From: Halomonas lysinitropha
GTDB taxonomy: Bacteria; Pseudomonadota; Gammaproteobacteria; Pseudomonadales; Halomonadaceae
Reading direction: 5' to 3'
Length of the DNA stretch: 64,000 bases
Assembly (NCBI RefSeq): GCF_902500215.1
Contig: NZ_CABVOU010000039.1
Coordinates: forward strand, 310,001 to 374,000
The translations under genes and the position numbers were made by a program. Shown here one piece after another: positions 34,101 to 43,176 of the stretch. The notes beneath the pieces are model-generated. The model was given only the letters and a program-made list of their open reading frames with translations, did no database searches and was not told the DNA's origin. Position 1 is the first letter of the stretch. The number at the start of each line of letters is the position of its first letter.

Positions 34101-34184
34101 GGGCACATCCTGCCGTGTCGACGGAGTATTACTGGGAATTCTTCCAGTATAACGTGCCCATCGACTCTCGTCCGCGCCGAGGAG

Positions 34185-35099
34185 TTAGACGCCGACCATG
34201 ACCTGGTTGCGCCCGCTGTGCTTAGCCGCGTAGAGGTTTTCGTCGGCTCGGTGGATGAGGGTTTCCTGGGAGTCACCGATGCGATGTTCGGCGATGCCGA
34301 TGCTGACGGTGATACGTTTCGGACCGATACCGAAGTCATGGATGGCAACCCGCTCGCGAAGGCGTTCCGCCAACTTTCGGCAATGAAGCTCGGGGGTCAG
34401 AGGCAGCAGCAGGGCGAACTCCTCGCCCCCTAGCCTGGCCACCAGATCTTCCTCTCGCAGTATTTCTTGGCACAGGGTGGCGAGGTCTTTCAGTACCTGG
34501 TCTCCTTGCAGATGTCCCCAGGTGTCGTTGATCGTCTTGAAGTGGTCGATATCGAGCATCATCAGCGACAGCGGGAAGGCGTGTCGGTTGCTCAACGATA
34601 TCTCCTCGTCGAGGCGCTGCATCAGCTTGCGGCGATTGGCCAGGCCGGTCAGATCATCGGTGTCGGAAAGCCGGCGCAATCGCTGCTCCTCGGCCATCTG
34701 TTCGCTGATATCGATCATCATGCCGTACCAGAGGGTGCCGGTGTCGATCTTGCGCGGCTGGGCACGCAGGGCGATCCAGCTCATTCGGTCATCGGCTAGC
34801 CTGAGTTGGAACTTGGTGGTGATGGGACTTTGACAGCGGGCGGAACGCTCGATGGCAGCCATCAGGCGGGGGTACCCGTCCTCGGACAGGCGCTCGAGTG
34901 CCGGCAGGGCGCTCTGCGCCAGGTCGAGTCGGTCGATCCCGAGCTTTTGAATACCGCTGCCGGCCAGGTAAGGGAAGTACATCCGGCCATCCGGGGCCCG
35001 GTGCAGCTGAAAGATCACCCCGGGCAATTGCTCGGTCAACTCGAGGATCCAGTCCGGTTGCGGCTTTTCCCCAACCGGCCCGAGGTCGTTGGAAGGCAT
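34185..35099 (-). CDS. PAS-GGDEF diguanylate cyclase
   Basis: Soluble 304-residue enzyme predicted to make cyclic-di-GMP from two GTP. Residues 15-135 look like a PAS domain (WILELTEQLPGVIFQLHRAP ... WYGMMIDISEQ), followed by the cyclase linker LRRLSDTDDLTGLANRR. The active-site loop GGEEF is intact at 224-228, and LDIDHFKTINDTWGH carries the metal and guanine contacts. GGGGAAAGGA precedes the start. With the EAL protein at 24.8 kb it makes two cyclic-di-GMP proteins of opposite expected activity in the window. Confidence 0.93.
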   Translation of the reverse strand: MPSNDLGPVGEKPQPDWILELTEQLPGVIFQLHRAPDGRMYFPYLAGSGIQKLGIDRLDLAQSALPALERLSEDGYPRLMAAIERSARCQSPITTKFQLRLADDRMSWIALRAQPRKIDTGTLWYGMMIDISEQMAEEQRLRRLSDTDDLTGLANRRKLMQRLDEEISLSNRHAFPLSLMMLDIDHFKTINDTWGHLQGDQVLKDLATLCQEILREEDLVARLGGEEFALLLPLTPELHCRKLAERLRERVAIHDFGIGPKRITVSIGIAEHRIGDSQETLIHRADENLYAAKHSGRNQVMVGV

Positions 35100-35289
35100 G
35101 CGGGTGTCCTTTCCCCTGCGGCGAACAGGGGGATTCGTGCTTGGTTATCGTCCTGCCCCACGGAGACGGCAGCTGGTGGACGCTGGGTGTCTCTTGATCA
35201 AGCACATTATGATACGCCGACGGAGTCGAGTCGGCATCCTTCCTGCGACGTAGGAGATCGCTTACAAGATGGTGCGGGATTGAGCGGCA

Positions 35290-36441
35290 CTACCGTGGGG
35301 CATCGTAGCGTCCCGGGCGTCCGCGGGAGAAGACGACCTGCCACAGCTGCAAGTGGCGAGCCCGGAAGGCGCCGGCACAGATCGCCAGATAGTAGCGGAA
35401 CATCCGGCGGGTGCGCTCGTTGTAGCGATGGGCGATTTCGTGCCAGTGGGCGTCGAAGTTCGTCAGCCAGGCCATCAGTGTCTTGTCATAGTCGGGCCCG
35501 AAGTTCTGCCAGTCCTCCATCAGCAGGTGGTCTTCACTGGTGCGCGCGATGTCCATGGCGGAAGGCAGGACGCCATTGGGGAAGATGTAGCGATTGATCC
35601 AGGGGTCCGCCGTGATCTCGGAGCGGTTGGAACCGATGGTATGCAGCAAGAAGAGGCCATCGGCGGGCATCAGTCGCCGTACCGTCTCGAAATAGGTGGC
35701 GTAGTTGCGGTGTCCCACGTGCTCGAACATGCCGATGGAGACGATGCGGTCATAGTGCCCGTCCAGGTCGCGGTAGTCCTGCAGCAGGATCTCCACCGGC
35801 AGTCCTTCGCAGCGCTCCCTGGCCAGGGCGGCCTGTTCGCGGGAGATGGTGATGCCGGTCACTTCGACGTTGTGGTGGTGGGCGGCATGCTCGGCAAAGC
35901 TGCCCCAGCCACAGCCGATATCCAGCACTTTCATGCCCGGCTGGAGTTTCAGCTTCTGGCAGGCAAGCTCCAGCTTGGCCTGCTGGGCCTGGTGCAGGTC
36001 ATTGGCCGATTTCCAGTAGCCACAGGAGTAGCACATGGTGGGGTCGAGCATGCGCTCGAAGAGGTCATTGCCCAGGTCATAGTGGGCTTCACCGACCATG
36101 TAGGCGCGAGCCTTGCTCTGGAGGTTGAGGAAGCCGGCCTGCAGGCGGTACTTGAGGCGTTCCGTGGTCGAGCGGGCATTCTCGCCCAGCCCGTTCATCA
36201 GGAGCCGGTAGGCCAGCTCGTCGATGCTGTCACACTCCCACCAGCCATCCATGTAGGATTCGCCCAGGCCCAGGCTGCCGTGGTACAGCACCCGCGAGAA
36301 GAAGTCGGGATGCAGCACGCGGATATCCTGGGGCGCATCGCCGTTGAGGGTGACGCCCGATCCCTCGAGAAGCTGTTCGACGACTCGGCGGGCGCGAGTG
36401 TCGGGCAGGGCGATGGGGCCGATACGGGGTTCGCTGGTCAT
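35290..36441 (-). CDS. cfa: Cyclopropane-fatty-acyl-phospholipid synthase
   Basis: Methylates the double bonds of membrane phospholipid acyl chains with S-adenosylmethionine, usually in late growth or under salt and acid stress. 383 residues. An N-terminal lipid-binding part is followed by the methyltransferase core with VLDIGCGWGSFAEHAAH (SAM loop), TGITISREQ, SIGMFEHVGHRNY and the C-terminal FNAHWHEIAHRY-like segment (NFDAHWHEIAHRYNER). CAGGAGGA precedes the ATG. Divergent from the small gene at 36588. Confidence 0.95.
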   Translation of the reverse strand: MTSEPRIGPIALPDTRARRVVEQLLEGSGVTLNGDAPQDIRVLHPDFFSRVLYHGSLGLGESYMDGWWECDSIDELAYRLLMNGLGENARSTTERLKYRLQAGFLNLQSKARAYMVGEAHYDLGNDLFERMLDPTMCYSCGYWKSANDLHQAQQAKLELACQKLKLQPGMKVLDIGCGWGSFAEHAAHHHNVEVTGITISREQAALARERCEGLPVEILLQDYRDLDGHYDRIVSIGMFEHVGHRNYATYFETVRRLMPADGLFLLHTIGSNRSEITADPWINRYIFPNGVLPSAMDIARTSEDHLLMEDWQNFGPDYDKTLMAWLTNFDAHWHEIAHRYNERTRRMFRYYLAICAGAFRARHLQLWQVVFSRGRPGRYDAPR

Positions 36442-36587
36442 GGATTCCTCCTGGTCCGGTGATGGAAGTCAGGGTGGCGAACGCGCTGGGCATGGCTCTG
36501 CGACCGCATTTTTCTTATGTGGATTAGCATAGACCAGCAATCATGGGTCGTATATTGCACCAGGTTAACGAAACAGGAGGTGTCTCA

Positions 36588-36893
36588 ATGCACGTGATCA
36601 TCGATCTTTGTGTGGTGCCCCTTGGGGTCGGAGTGTCCGTTTCAGCGGAGATCGCGGCTTGCCAGCGGGAGATCCAGGCGTCGGGGCTTGAGTACCGCAT
36701 GCATGCCTACGGCACCAACATCGAGGGGCCATGGGACGAGGTGATGGCAGTGGTCAAGCGCTGTCACGAGGTCGTGCACGAGATGGGGGCGCCACGCATC
36801 ACCACAACGCTCAAGCTCGGAACGCGCACCGACCGCGACCAGCGAATGGATGACAAGGTGGCGAGCGTCGAGACCCTGCTGGGCGAGCAGTGA
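36588..36893 (+). CDS. MTH1187/YkoF-type thiamine-binding protein
   Basis: Small cytoplasmic protein (101 residues) of the DUF77/MTH1187 family, ferredoxin-like fold, some members of which bind thiamine or its pyrimidine part. It begins MHVIIDLCVVPLGVGVSVSA and has YRMHAYGTNIEGPWDEVMAVV and RITTTLKLGTRTD, both characteristic. AGGAGG precedes the ATG at 36588; the upstream in-frame ATG would not fit. Cellular role is uncertain. Confidence 0.88.
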   Translation: MHVIIDLCVVPLGVGVSVSAEIAACQREIQASGLEYRMHAYGTNIEGPWDEVMAVVKRCHEVVHEMGAPRITTTLKLGTRTDRDQRMDDKVASVETLLGEQ

Positions 36894-36924
36894 CCCCGGC
36901 GACCGGACATGGCGTCACTCTGTG

Positions 36925-36942
36925 CGTAAATTCAACGTTACA
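36925..36942. promoter_or_regulatory. TyrR/PhhR-box-like site 1 upstream of hpd
   Basis: CGTAAA-N6-GTTACA differs from the TyrR box TGTAAA-N6-TTTACA at only two of the twelve defined positions. It lies about 255 bases before the hpd ATG in a 303-base gap that otherwise holds no gene. Confidence 0.6.
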
Positions 36943-36996
36943 CCTTGTCAGACATTTGCGCCATGCCAAGGCTGGAACGGATGGGTTTGCAGTGTT

Positions 36997-37014
36997 TGTA
37001 AGGAATTCGTTACG
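36997..37014. promoter_or_regulatory. TyrR/PhhR-box-like site 2 upstream of hpd
   Basis: TGTAAG-N6-GTTACG, with the inner GTAA and TTAC in the right spacing. It begins 72 bases after site 1 and 200 bases before hpd. Confidence 0.55.
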
Positions 37015-37196
37015 AAATAGGGGTGCGGGTGATGTCGCTGGAGTCCCAACGGCATCGTTTACGGATTCCGGGGGAAGGGCCGAGGCACTAGGCTGAGCGT
37101 CATCGAGAGCCCGTCAGCAATTGAACATCACCTGCGACGGGCCGATGACCGTTCCAATGCAAATTCACAATAATAGTTCCCCAGGAGAGAGTCGCC

Positions 37197-38303
37197 ATGA
37201 CCGCAACCACCCAGCATCAGACCGTACAGCCTGTCACCCACGACAATCCCATCGGTACCGACGGCTTCGAATTCGTTGAATACACGGCACCGACTACCGA
37301 CGGTATCGAGGCGCTGCGGGCACTCTTCCACCGCATGGGCTTCACCGAAACCCGCAAGCACCGCTCCAAGCAGGTATTCCTCTTTCAGCAGGAAAACGTC
37401 AATTTCGTGCTCAATGCCGAGCCGGGTAGCCATGCGGCGACCTTTGCCGATGTGCATGGCCCCAGCGCTTGTGCCATGGCCTGGAAGGTAGAAGATGCCC
37501 GCCAGGCATTCGAGTATGCCGTGGCCAACGGTGCCGAGCCGATGGAGAATCCGGTCGGTCCCGGTGAGGTGGGTATTCCCGCAGTGAAGGGCATCGGTGG
37601 TTCGCTGCTGTACTTCGTCGACAACAAGGTCGACAGCGAAGGTCGTACCATCTATGACATCGACTTCGAGGCGATCCCGGGGCGGTCACCGCAGGACAAC
37701 AGCGTGGGCCTGCAGGTCCTCGACCACCTGACCCACAACGTCGATCGTGGACAGATGGATCCCTGGGCCAACTTCTACACCCGTATCGCCAATTTCCGTG
37801 AGAACCGCTATTTCGACATCAAGGGCAAGAAGACCGGGTTGCATTCCCGTGCCATGACCGCTCCTTGCGGCACGATGCATATCCCCATCAACGAGTCTGC
37901 CGATGATACGTCGCAGATTGCCGAATTCCTGCGCGAGTACAACGGCGAGGGCATTCAGCACCTGGCCATGGCCACCGACGACATCTACGCCACGGTGCGG
38001 GCGCTGCGGGCTAATGGCGTGACTTTCCTCTCCACGCCGGATACCTACTACGAGAAGGTCGACCAGCGTGTGCCCAACCATCAGGAGAACGTCGAGGATC
38101 TGCGCGAGCTGAGCCTGTTGATCGATGGTGGTCCCAATGAGGGCGTCCTGCTGCAGATCTTCACGGAGACGGTCATCGGGCCGATCTTCTTCGAGATCAT
38201 TCAGCGAAAGGGCAACGACGGCTTCGGCGAAGGCAATTTCAAGGCCTTGTTCGAGTCCATCGAGGAAGACCAGATTCGTCGTGGCGTACTCAAGGACGAT
38301 TGA
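37197..38303 (+). CDS. hpd: 4-hydroxyphenylpyruvate dioxygenase
   Basis: Fe(II) enzyme that converts 4-hydroxyphenylpyruvate to homogentisate in tyrosine breakdown. 368 residues. The three iron ligands are visible as H177 in LDHLTHNV, H255 in IQHLAMATDD and E333 in FFEIIQRKG. The start has CAGGAGAG seven bases upstream. The next steps (hmgA, maiA, fahA) are not in the window. Its substrate would be made by the aminotransferase at 28-29 kb; TyrR-like boxes link the two loci. A hairpin at 38329-38371 follows. Confidence 0.96.
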   Translation: MTATTQHQTVQPVTHDNPIGTDGFEFVEYTAPTTDGIEALRALFHRMGFTETRKHRSKQVFLFQQENVNFVLNAEPGSHAATFADVHGPSACAMAWKVEDARQAFEYAVANGAEPMENPVGPGEVGIPAVKGIGGSLLYFVDNKVDSEGRTIYDIDFEAIPGRSPQDNSVGLQVLDHLTHNVDRGQMDPWANFYTRIANFRENRYFDIKGKKTGLHSRAMTAPCGTMHIPINESADDTSQIAEFLREYNGEGIQHLAMATDDIYATVRALRANGVTFLSTPDTYYEKVDQRVPNHQENVEDLRELSLLIDGGPNEGVLLQIFTETVIGPIFFEIIQRKGNDGFGEGNFKALFESIEEDQIRRGVLKDD

Positions 38304-38328
38304 TCCTCTTGTGATCTCCCGGTCAGGG

Positions 38329-38371
38329 GGCAGGTGGTAACGGCCCATAACGGTACGATCGACCACCTGCC
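38329..38371 (+). terminator. Hairpin after hpd, possible terminator
   Basis: GGCAGGTGGT (38329-38338) pairs with ACCACCTGCC (38362-38371) around a 23-base loop. The T-run is weak, so termination may be partial. Confidence 0.5.
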
Positions 38372-38463
38372 TGCCTCTTCACGATAAAATCCCTCACGTC
38401 AGAGCTATCATTAGCGATTCTGCATCGTGACGGAACAACAATGTTCATGACCCCTGGTGTGAT

Positions 38464-39924
38464 ATGACAACGAATCAACAATCCCGGACTCAGTGGCACG
38501 GCCGCTGGGGCTTTGTACTGGCGGCAACCGGTTCTGCGGTGGGCCTGGGTAACATCTGGAAATTCCCCTATATCACCGGCGAGTTCGGTGGCGGGGCCTT
38601 CGTGCTGGTCTATCTGGCCTGCATCCTGGCGGTGGGGGTACCGGTGATGATGACCGAGATTGCCCTGGGGCGTCGTGGTCGCGGCAGCCCCATCGATGCC
38701 ATCCGTCGAGTGGCCAGCGAGTCCGGCCGTGGTTCGGCATGGTCACTGCTGGGCTGGATGGCCATGCTGGCCGGCTTCATGATCCTGTCCTTCTACGTGG
38801 TGGTGGCCGGCTGGTCCTTCTCGTACCTGTGGAAGATGCTCAGCGGCGGCCTGGCCGCCTCCAGCGTCGAGGAGATGGCGGCAATCTTCGGCGCCAACAA
38901 CGAAAGCCCCTTCAATCTGGGGTTCTGGAGCACCCTGGTCACGGTGGCCACCATGGTGATTGTCGGCAAGGGGGTTCAGGCCGGGATCGAGAAGAGTGTC
39001 AGCTGGATGATGCCCGGCATGGTGGTGATGCTGCTGGTGCTGATCGGCTACGGGATGTTTTCCGGCGGCTTCGGCGAGGCGGTACGTTTCCTGTTCTCGT
39101 TCGATGCCGGCAGCCTCTCCAGTGAAGGCGCGCTGGCTGCGTTGGGGCATGCCTTCTTCACCCTCTCCCTGGCCTCCGGGGCCATCCTCACCTACGGCAG
39201 TTACCTGCCTGCACGGGCCTCCATTGCTCGCACCACGCTGTCCGTGGCCCTCGCCGACACCCTGGTGGCGCTGATGGCGGGACTGGCGATCTTCCCGGTG
39301 ATCTTCGCCAACGGCATGAGTCCGGAAAGCGGGCCGGGACTGATCTTCATGAGCCTGCCGCTGGCCTTCCAGGCCATGCCGCTGGGTACCCTGTTCGGCA
39401 TCCTGTTCTTCGTCATGCTCTCCATGGCGGCCCTGACCTCCTCGATCTCGATGGTCGAGGCCACGATATCGTGGCTGACCGACAACAAGGGCATCTCGCG
39501 GCGCACAGCGTCCTGGGGCACCGGCATCGTGCTGTGGCTGGTCAGCACCCTGGCGATGCTGTCGTTCAATGTCGGCGCCGACTGGACCCTGGCAGGCAAG
39601 CACTTCTTCGGCTGGCTGGATTACCTGACCTCGCGCTGGATGATGCCGCTGGGCGGTCTGGGCATGGTGCTGCTCGCCGGTTTCGTGCTCAAGAACGAGA
39701 CGTTCCGCGAGGAGCTGGGGCTCTCTGCCGGCTGGCATGCGCTCTGGCTGTTCATGGTCCGCTACGTGAGCCCGCTGGGTATCCTGGTGATCTTCATCGA
39801 TGCACTGGGCATCACCCAGGTGGTGTTTGCGCAGCACTGGCCCTGGTTGCTGGCGGTGCTGGTGACCATCACCCTGGTTGGTGAGCTGATTAGTCCTCGC
39901 CTGCGTCGTATGCTCGCCCACTGA
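38464..39924 (+). CDS. Sodium-dependent transporter, NSS (SNF) family
   Basis: Na+-coupled amino acid importer of 486 residues with about twelve helices. The first helix has the family signature AATGSAVGLGNIWKFPY, which binds Na+ and substrate, followed by VPVMMTEIALGRRG. Bacterial members carry tryptophan, tyrosine, leucine or similar neutral amino acids. Its place right after hpd makes tyrosine or phenylalanine a fair guess, but there is no direct sequence proof. No TyrR-like box was found in the 160-base gap before it. Confidence 0.93.
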   Translation: MTTNQQSRTQWHGRWGFVLAATGSAVGLGNIWKFPYITGEFGGGAFVLVYLACILAVGVPVMMTEIALGRRGRGSPIDAIRRVASESGRGSAWSLLGWMAMLAGFMILSFYVVVAGWSFSYLWKMLSGGLAASSVEEMAAIFGANNESPFNLGFWSTLVTVATMVIVGKGVQAGIEKSVSWMMPGMVVMLLVLIGYGMFSGGFGEAVRFLFSFDAGSLSSEGALAALGHAFFTLSLASGAILTYGSYLPARASIARTTLSVALADTLVALMAGLAIFPVIFANGMSPESGPGLIFMSLPLAFQAMPLGTLFGILFFVMLSMAALTSSISMVEATISWLTDNKGISRRTASWGTGIVLWLVSTLAMLSFNVGADWTLAGKHFFGWLDYLTSRWMMPLGGLGMVLLAGFVLKNETFREELGLSAGWHALWLFMVRYVSPLGILVIFIDALGITQVVFAQHWPWLLAVLVTITLVGELISPRLRRMLAH

Positions 39925-39951
39925 GCACGTAGCAAACTCCGGAAGACGCTT

Positions 39952-39978
39952 CGTCGCCCCCCCCCCGGGGGGGCGACG
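39952..39978 (+). terminator. Terminator hairpin after the NSS transporter
   Basis: CGTCG plus seven C pairs with seven G plus CGACG, leaving a three-C loop; TCGTTT follows. The uninterrupted run of ten C and seven G is notable and prone to length change. Confidence 0.75.
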
Positions 39979-40079
39979 TCGTTTATGCCGTGGAGTCGTG
40001 ACGATACCTGGCGACAGGCATGTACCGCCTAGGCCGGACTATGGCACGGCAATGAATGCATGTCGGAACCGTGAAACGG

Positions 40080-40108
40080 TTGCCGCCGACCGGCGAAGTG
40101 GTTACTAT
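40080..40108 (+). promoter_or_regulatory. Putative sigma-70 promoter upstream of the RlpA-like gene
   Basis: TTGCCG (40080-40085), 17-base spacer, TACTAT (40103-40108). If used it gives a leader of about 180 bases before the ATG at 40299; that leader contains GACACC/GGTGTC arms that could fold. The rest of the 374-base gap from 39925 shows only the terminator. Confidence 0.4.
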
Positions 40109-40298
40109 CCGACCCCCGACACCGGTTGTCGTTGGCCGCGTGGTGTCGTTGCATCACCGGCTAGCCTGCTTCGATCAAGGCCTGGTCTCGAGTTCGGGTA
40201 GGATGCAGGGTAAGCTTTCTGGTCCGTCAATTTCCGATCATGGCGCCTAATCGCTGGATGCGAAGTCGGCGCATTACGGCAAGTCATGAGGTGACATT

Positions 40299-40685
40299 AT
40301 GGCGATTCGATCTCGCCTGATTCTAAACTGCTGCGTGGCAGCTCTTCTTGCGACCGGCTTTGTCGGCAAGGGGCTGGCTCACGAAAAGTCGGCAGAGACC
40401 CAGCAGGGTGTCGCGTCCTATTACAGCGACCGCTTTCAAGGTCGTACTACGGCCAGCGGCGACCCCTTCGACCAGCAGGCTTTCACGGCGGCGCATCCGA
40501 CCCTGCCATTTGGAACCAAAGTCGTGGTGACCCGCGAGGACAACGGCCGCGAAGTCGAGGTGCTGATCAATGACCGCGGCCCCTACGCCAAGGGGCGTAT
40601 CATCGACCTCTCCAAGCGTGCCGCCAAGGAGCTCGGCATGTTGCAGCGTGGTACCGTCCCGGTGGAAATCTCATTCGTGCAGTGA
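40299..40685 (+). CDS. Short RlpA-like double-psi beta-barrel protein
   Basis: Secreted protein of 128 residues. The first 28 or so are a signal peptide (MAIRSRLILNCCVAALLATG). The rest is a single RlpA-like barrel with GVASYYSDRFQGRTTASGDPF, FGTKVVVTRE and the catalytic-type INDRGPYAKGRIIDLSKRAA; the aspartate of the lytic-transglycosylase motif is present. Unlike full RlpA it has no SPOR domain and no clear lipobox, so it is a stand-alone enzyme or binder of cell-wall glycan. GAGGTG precedes the ATG. Confidence 0.88.
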   Translation: MAIRSRLILNCCVAALLATGFVGKGLAHEKSAETQQGVASYYSDRFQGRTTASGDPFDQQAFTAAHPTLPFGTKVVVTREDNGREVEVLINDRGPYAKGRIIDLSKRAAKELGMLQRGTVPVEISFVQ

Positions 40686-40723
40686 GTCAGCCGTGTCGGG
40701 CTAAGAGCCCGTCGGTTCGATGG

Positions 40724-41806
40724 TCAGCGTGAAGCCCTGCGCGAAAATTCCCGCTGCCAGCGGGACAGCAGTGCCTCACGCTTGAGGTCGTCCAGGGTAG
40801 CCAGCAGACTGGGCCCCAGGATGATCGGCCGCAGTGTCTCGCCTCTTTCCTGACGCAGTGATGTCGCCGTACCCGCCCCTTCCAGCGCGGGATGAATGGC
40901 GCCCAGGCTGGTCTCTCGAGCCAGGACTGTCTGTCCTGTCTTGTCGATGAGATAATCCATAAAGCGCTCGGCCGCCGCGGGGTGGGGTGCCTGGTGGGGT
41001 ATCAGTGCCAGGCGCTGGGTGACCAGCGTATAGTCTTCGGGCATCACGATCCTCAGTTGCGGCTGGTCGGCCAGACGGGCCCTGGCGTAGCTGCCCAGCA
41101 GGTTGTAGCCCACCAGGTAGCGTCCTTCGATCAGTCCCTCCAGCATTGCCCCGGTGGTCTCCACCAGTTCGGTATCGGCCTGCCCCAGCGCGGCCACCAG
41201 ATCCCAGTAGCGTGGTGACAGCCGCGACTCCTCGATGGCATAGGTATAGCCTGCGCCACTGATGGCCGGGTCATAGGTCACCACCTTGCCCTGAAGAGTC
41301 TCTGCATGGCGCTCCAGCAGGGCGAGCAGGTCGGCATGGCCGCGCACCTCCCCGAAGCGCTCGATGACTGTCTCGTTCACAACCATGACAATGGGCTCGA
41401 AGGTGATGGCGAAGAGTTCATGGCGCCAACGCGCCCAGGCCGGCCAGCGATATGCGGCGGGACTGTCCAGGGAACGAGCATGGCCCGCATTGGCCAGCCG
41501 GTATTGCCAGGGCATGGCCGACGAGAGCAGCACATCGGCCTCGTCCGGCGCGGCAAGAAAGCGCTCGTGCAGCGCCAGGGTGGTCAGATTGCGGTAGTGC
41601 ACTTCCAGGCCGGGATTCTGGCGATGAAAGCCCTCCAGCAGCGGACTCATCTGGGGCAGGTCCAGGGCGCCATGGATCACCAGTGATGCGTTGGGCCCAC
41701 CATCGGACGCCGCGGGGTAGTACAGGCTCTCGTCGGCGCTGACGAAGGTGCCCACCAGAAAGAGAAGCAGCAGCCAACGGCTGGCAGGCCGGCCTGGGCG
41801 ATTCAT
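40724..41806 (-). CDS. Periplasmic substrate-binding protein in the TctDE-like operon
   Basis: Bacterial extracellular solute-binding protein (360 residues) of the iron(III)/anion type, with a signal peptide at about 1-24 (WLLLLFLVGTFVSADES). Features include DVLLSSAMPWQYRLANAGHA, FEPIVMVVNE and YNLLGSYARARL. Its start overlaps the sensor kinase stop by 4 bases, and no permease or ATPase gene lies nearby, so it may present ligand to the sensor rather than to a transporter. The ligand is not known; a tricarboxylate is possible from context. Confidence 0.85.
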   Translation of the reverse strand: MNRPGRPASRWLLLLFLVGTFVSADESLYYPAASDGGPNASLVIHGALDLPQMSPLLEGFHRQNPGLEVHYRNLTTLALHERFLAAPDEADVLLSSAMPWQYRLANAGHARSLDSPAAYRWPAWARWRHELFAITFEPIVMVVNETVIERFGEVRGHADLLALLERHAETLQGKVVTYDPAISGAGYTYAIEESRLSPRYWDLVAALGQADTELVETTGAMLEGLIEGRYLVGYNLLGSYARARLADQPQLRIVMPEDYTLVTQRLALIPHQAPHPAAAERFMDYLIDKTGQTVLARETSLGAIHPALEGAGTATSLRQERGETLRPIILGPSLLATLDDLKREALLSRWQREFSRRASR

Positions 41807-43176
41807 GGGGTGTCTCCCGTAAATTGCAGCGTCACGCGGAGTCCGTGGTCGTCATGGCCTGCCGATAGCTGCAGGCGGGCGCGATGCGTTCTGGCGATAC
41901 CATCGACGATGGCCAATCCCAGCCCCGATCCCTCCTGATCGTCGCGGTCGCGGTGGAAGGGGCGCAGCATCAGCAGGCGTTTCTGTGCAGGGATCCCGGG
42001 GCCGTCATCCTCCACGGTCAGGCGGGGCGGTTTGTCCTCGACCTGTACCGTGACCCGGCGCCCTCCATAGCGACAGGCATTGTCAATCAGATTGCCGATG
42101 GCTTCGGCAAGCAGCCAGTCGATGCCCCGGATCCAGACTTCGCTTCCGGCGGTCTCCATTCCCAGGTCGACCCCCTGTCGGTGGCAGGTCCCCCAGTGAT
42201 CGTGTAGTGCCTGGCGGGCGAGGGCGTTGAGCTCCAGGGGTACCAGGTCCGGGCGGTACTCGGGGTTGTCCAGCCGCGTCAACGAAAGCAGCTGGCCTGC
42301 GAGCCTGGCGGTACGGGCGCTGGTGGCCTGCATGGCGACCAGCGCCTCTTTCCAGCGCGCCGGATCGTCCTGGCGAAGAGCGAGCTCGGCACGCGCCGAA
42401 AGGCCCGCCAGGGGGGTCCGCAACTGGTGCGACGCATCGCCGATGAAGCGTTCCTGGTTGGAACGCACGCGGCGCATCCTGGTGAGCAACCCATTGACGG
42501 TATCACGAAGCTCGGCAAGTTCCCGCGGCAGTGGGAGCTCCAGGGGAGCGAGGGTGCGCGGGTCTCGGGCGCGGATGGCGCGACGTAGACGGGTCAGGGG
42601 AGAGAGGGCGGATCGGATGGCGAACAGCAGGCTGATCACCGCCAAAGACCCCATGATCACTATACCCGAGAGGTTGGCCCGCCAGAGTTCGGCTGTCAGA
42701 GCATCACGACCTTCGCGGCTATGCGCCACGCGGACCTCGAAGGGCTCGCGAATTCGCCACTCCTCGAGCCGTGTGCGCCTCACCCCCTGGCGCAGCGTCA
42801 TGCCTTGCCAGTCGATGTCGCGGTAGAGAAGGGTGTCATCGGAGGTCTCCTCCTGCCGGGGATCGGCGGGCAGCTCGGCATTACCGGTGATCACATGGCC
42901 CTGGTCGTCCACCAGACTGTAGAAGACCCGCTCCTCGGCATCGGTGGCCAGCATCTCCAGGGCTGCGGGGGGCAGGTCGAGCCACAGTCGGTCATCTTGC
43001 CACTGCACCTGTTCGGCAATGGCCAGGGAGGCAGCCTCGAGCAGTCGGTCGAAGGCACGGTCGGCTGTCCGTTGCGCGTCGACCCAGGCCTGGATCAGGA
43101 TCAGGCTGCCCAGCACCAGCAGGGGCAGCAGCAGCCATCCCAGCAGGCGCTTGTAGAGGCTGTCGCCCCGCTTCAC
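41803..43176 (-). CDS. tctE: Sensor histidine kinase, TctE-like
   Basis: Inner-membrane kinase of 457 residues starting at GTG 43176, which overlaps the regulator's stop. First membrane helix about 11-30, periplasmic sensor part about 31-170, second helix about 172-192, HAMP linker, then HisKA with phospho-accepting H250 in DASHQLRTPLAGL, and an ATPase domain with DNACRYGG, DDGPGIP and GSGLGLAIV. The paired regulator and the divergent tctCBA genes suggest it senses citrate or another tricarboxylate. Confidence 0.92.
   Translation of the reverse strand: MKRGDSLYKRLLGWLLLPLLVLGSLILIQAWVDAQRTADRAFDRLLEAASLAIAEQVQWQDDRLWLDLPPAALEMLATDAEERVFYSLVDDQGHVITGNAELPADPRQEETSDDTLLYRDIDWQGMTLRQGVRRTRLEEWRIREPFEVRVAHSREGRDALTAELWRANLSGIVIMGSLAVISLLFAIRSALSPLTRLRRAIRARDPRTLAPLELPLPRELAELRDTVNGLLTRMRRVRSNQERFIGDASHQLRTPLAGLSARAELALRQDDPARWKEALVAMQATSARTARLAGQLLSLTRLDNPEYRPDLVPLELNALARQALHDHWGTCHRQGVDLGMETAGSEVWIRGIDWLLAEAIGNLIDNACRYGGRRVTVQVEDKPPRLTVEDDGPGIPAQKRLLMLRPFHRDRDDQEGSGLGLAIVDGIARTHRARLQLSAGHDDHGLRVTLQFTGDTP

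Noticed and set aside
40110-40298. Possible tRNA or known riboswitch in the gap before the RlpA-like gene
   Set aside because: Arms such as GACACC/GGTGTC exist, but no cloverleaf, anticodon arm or conserved riboswitch core could be made out.
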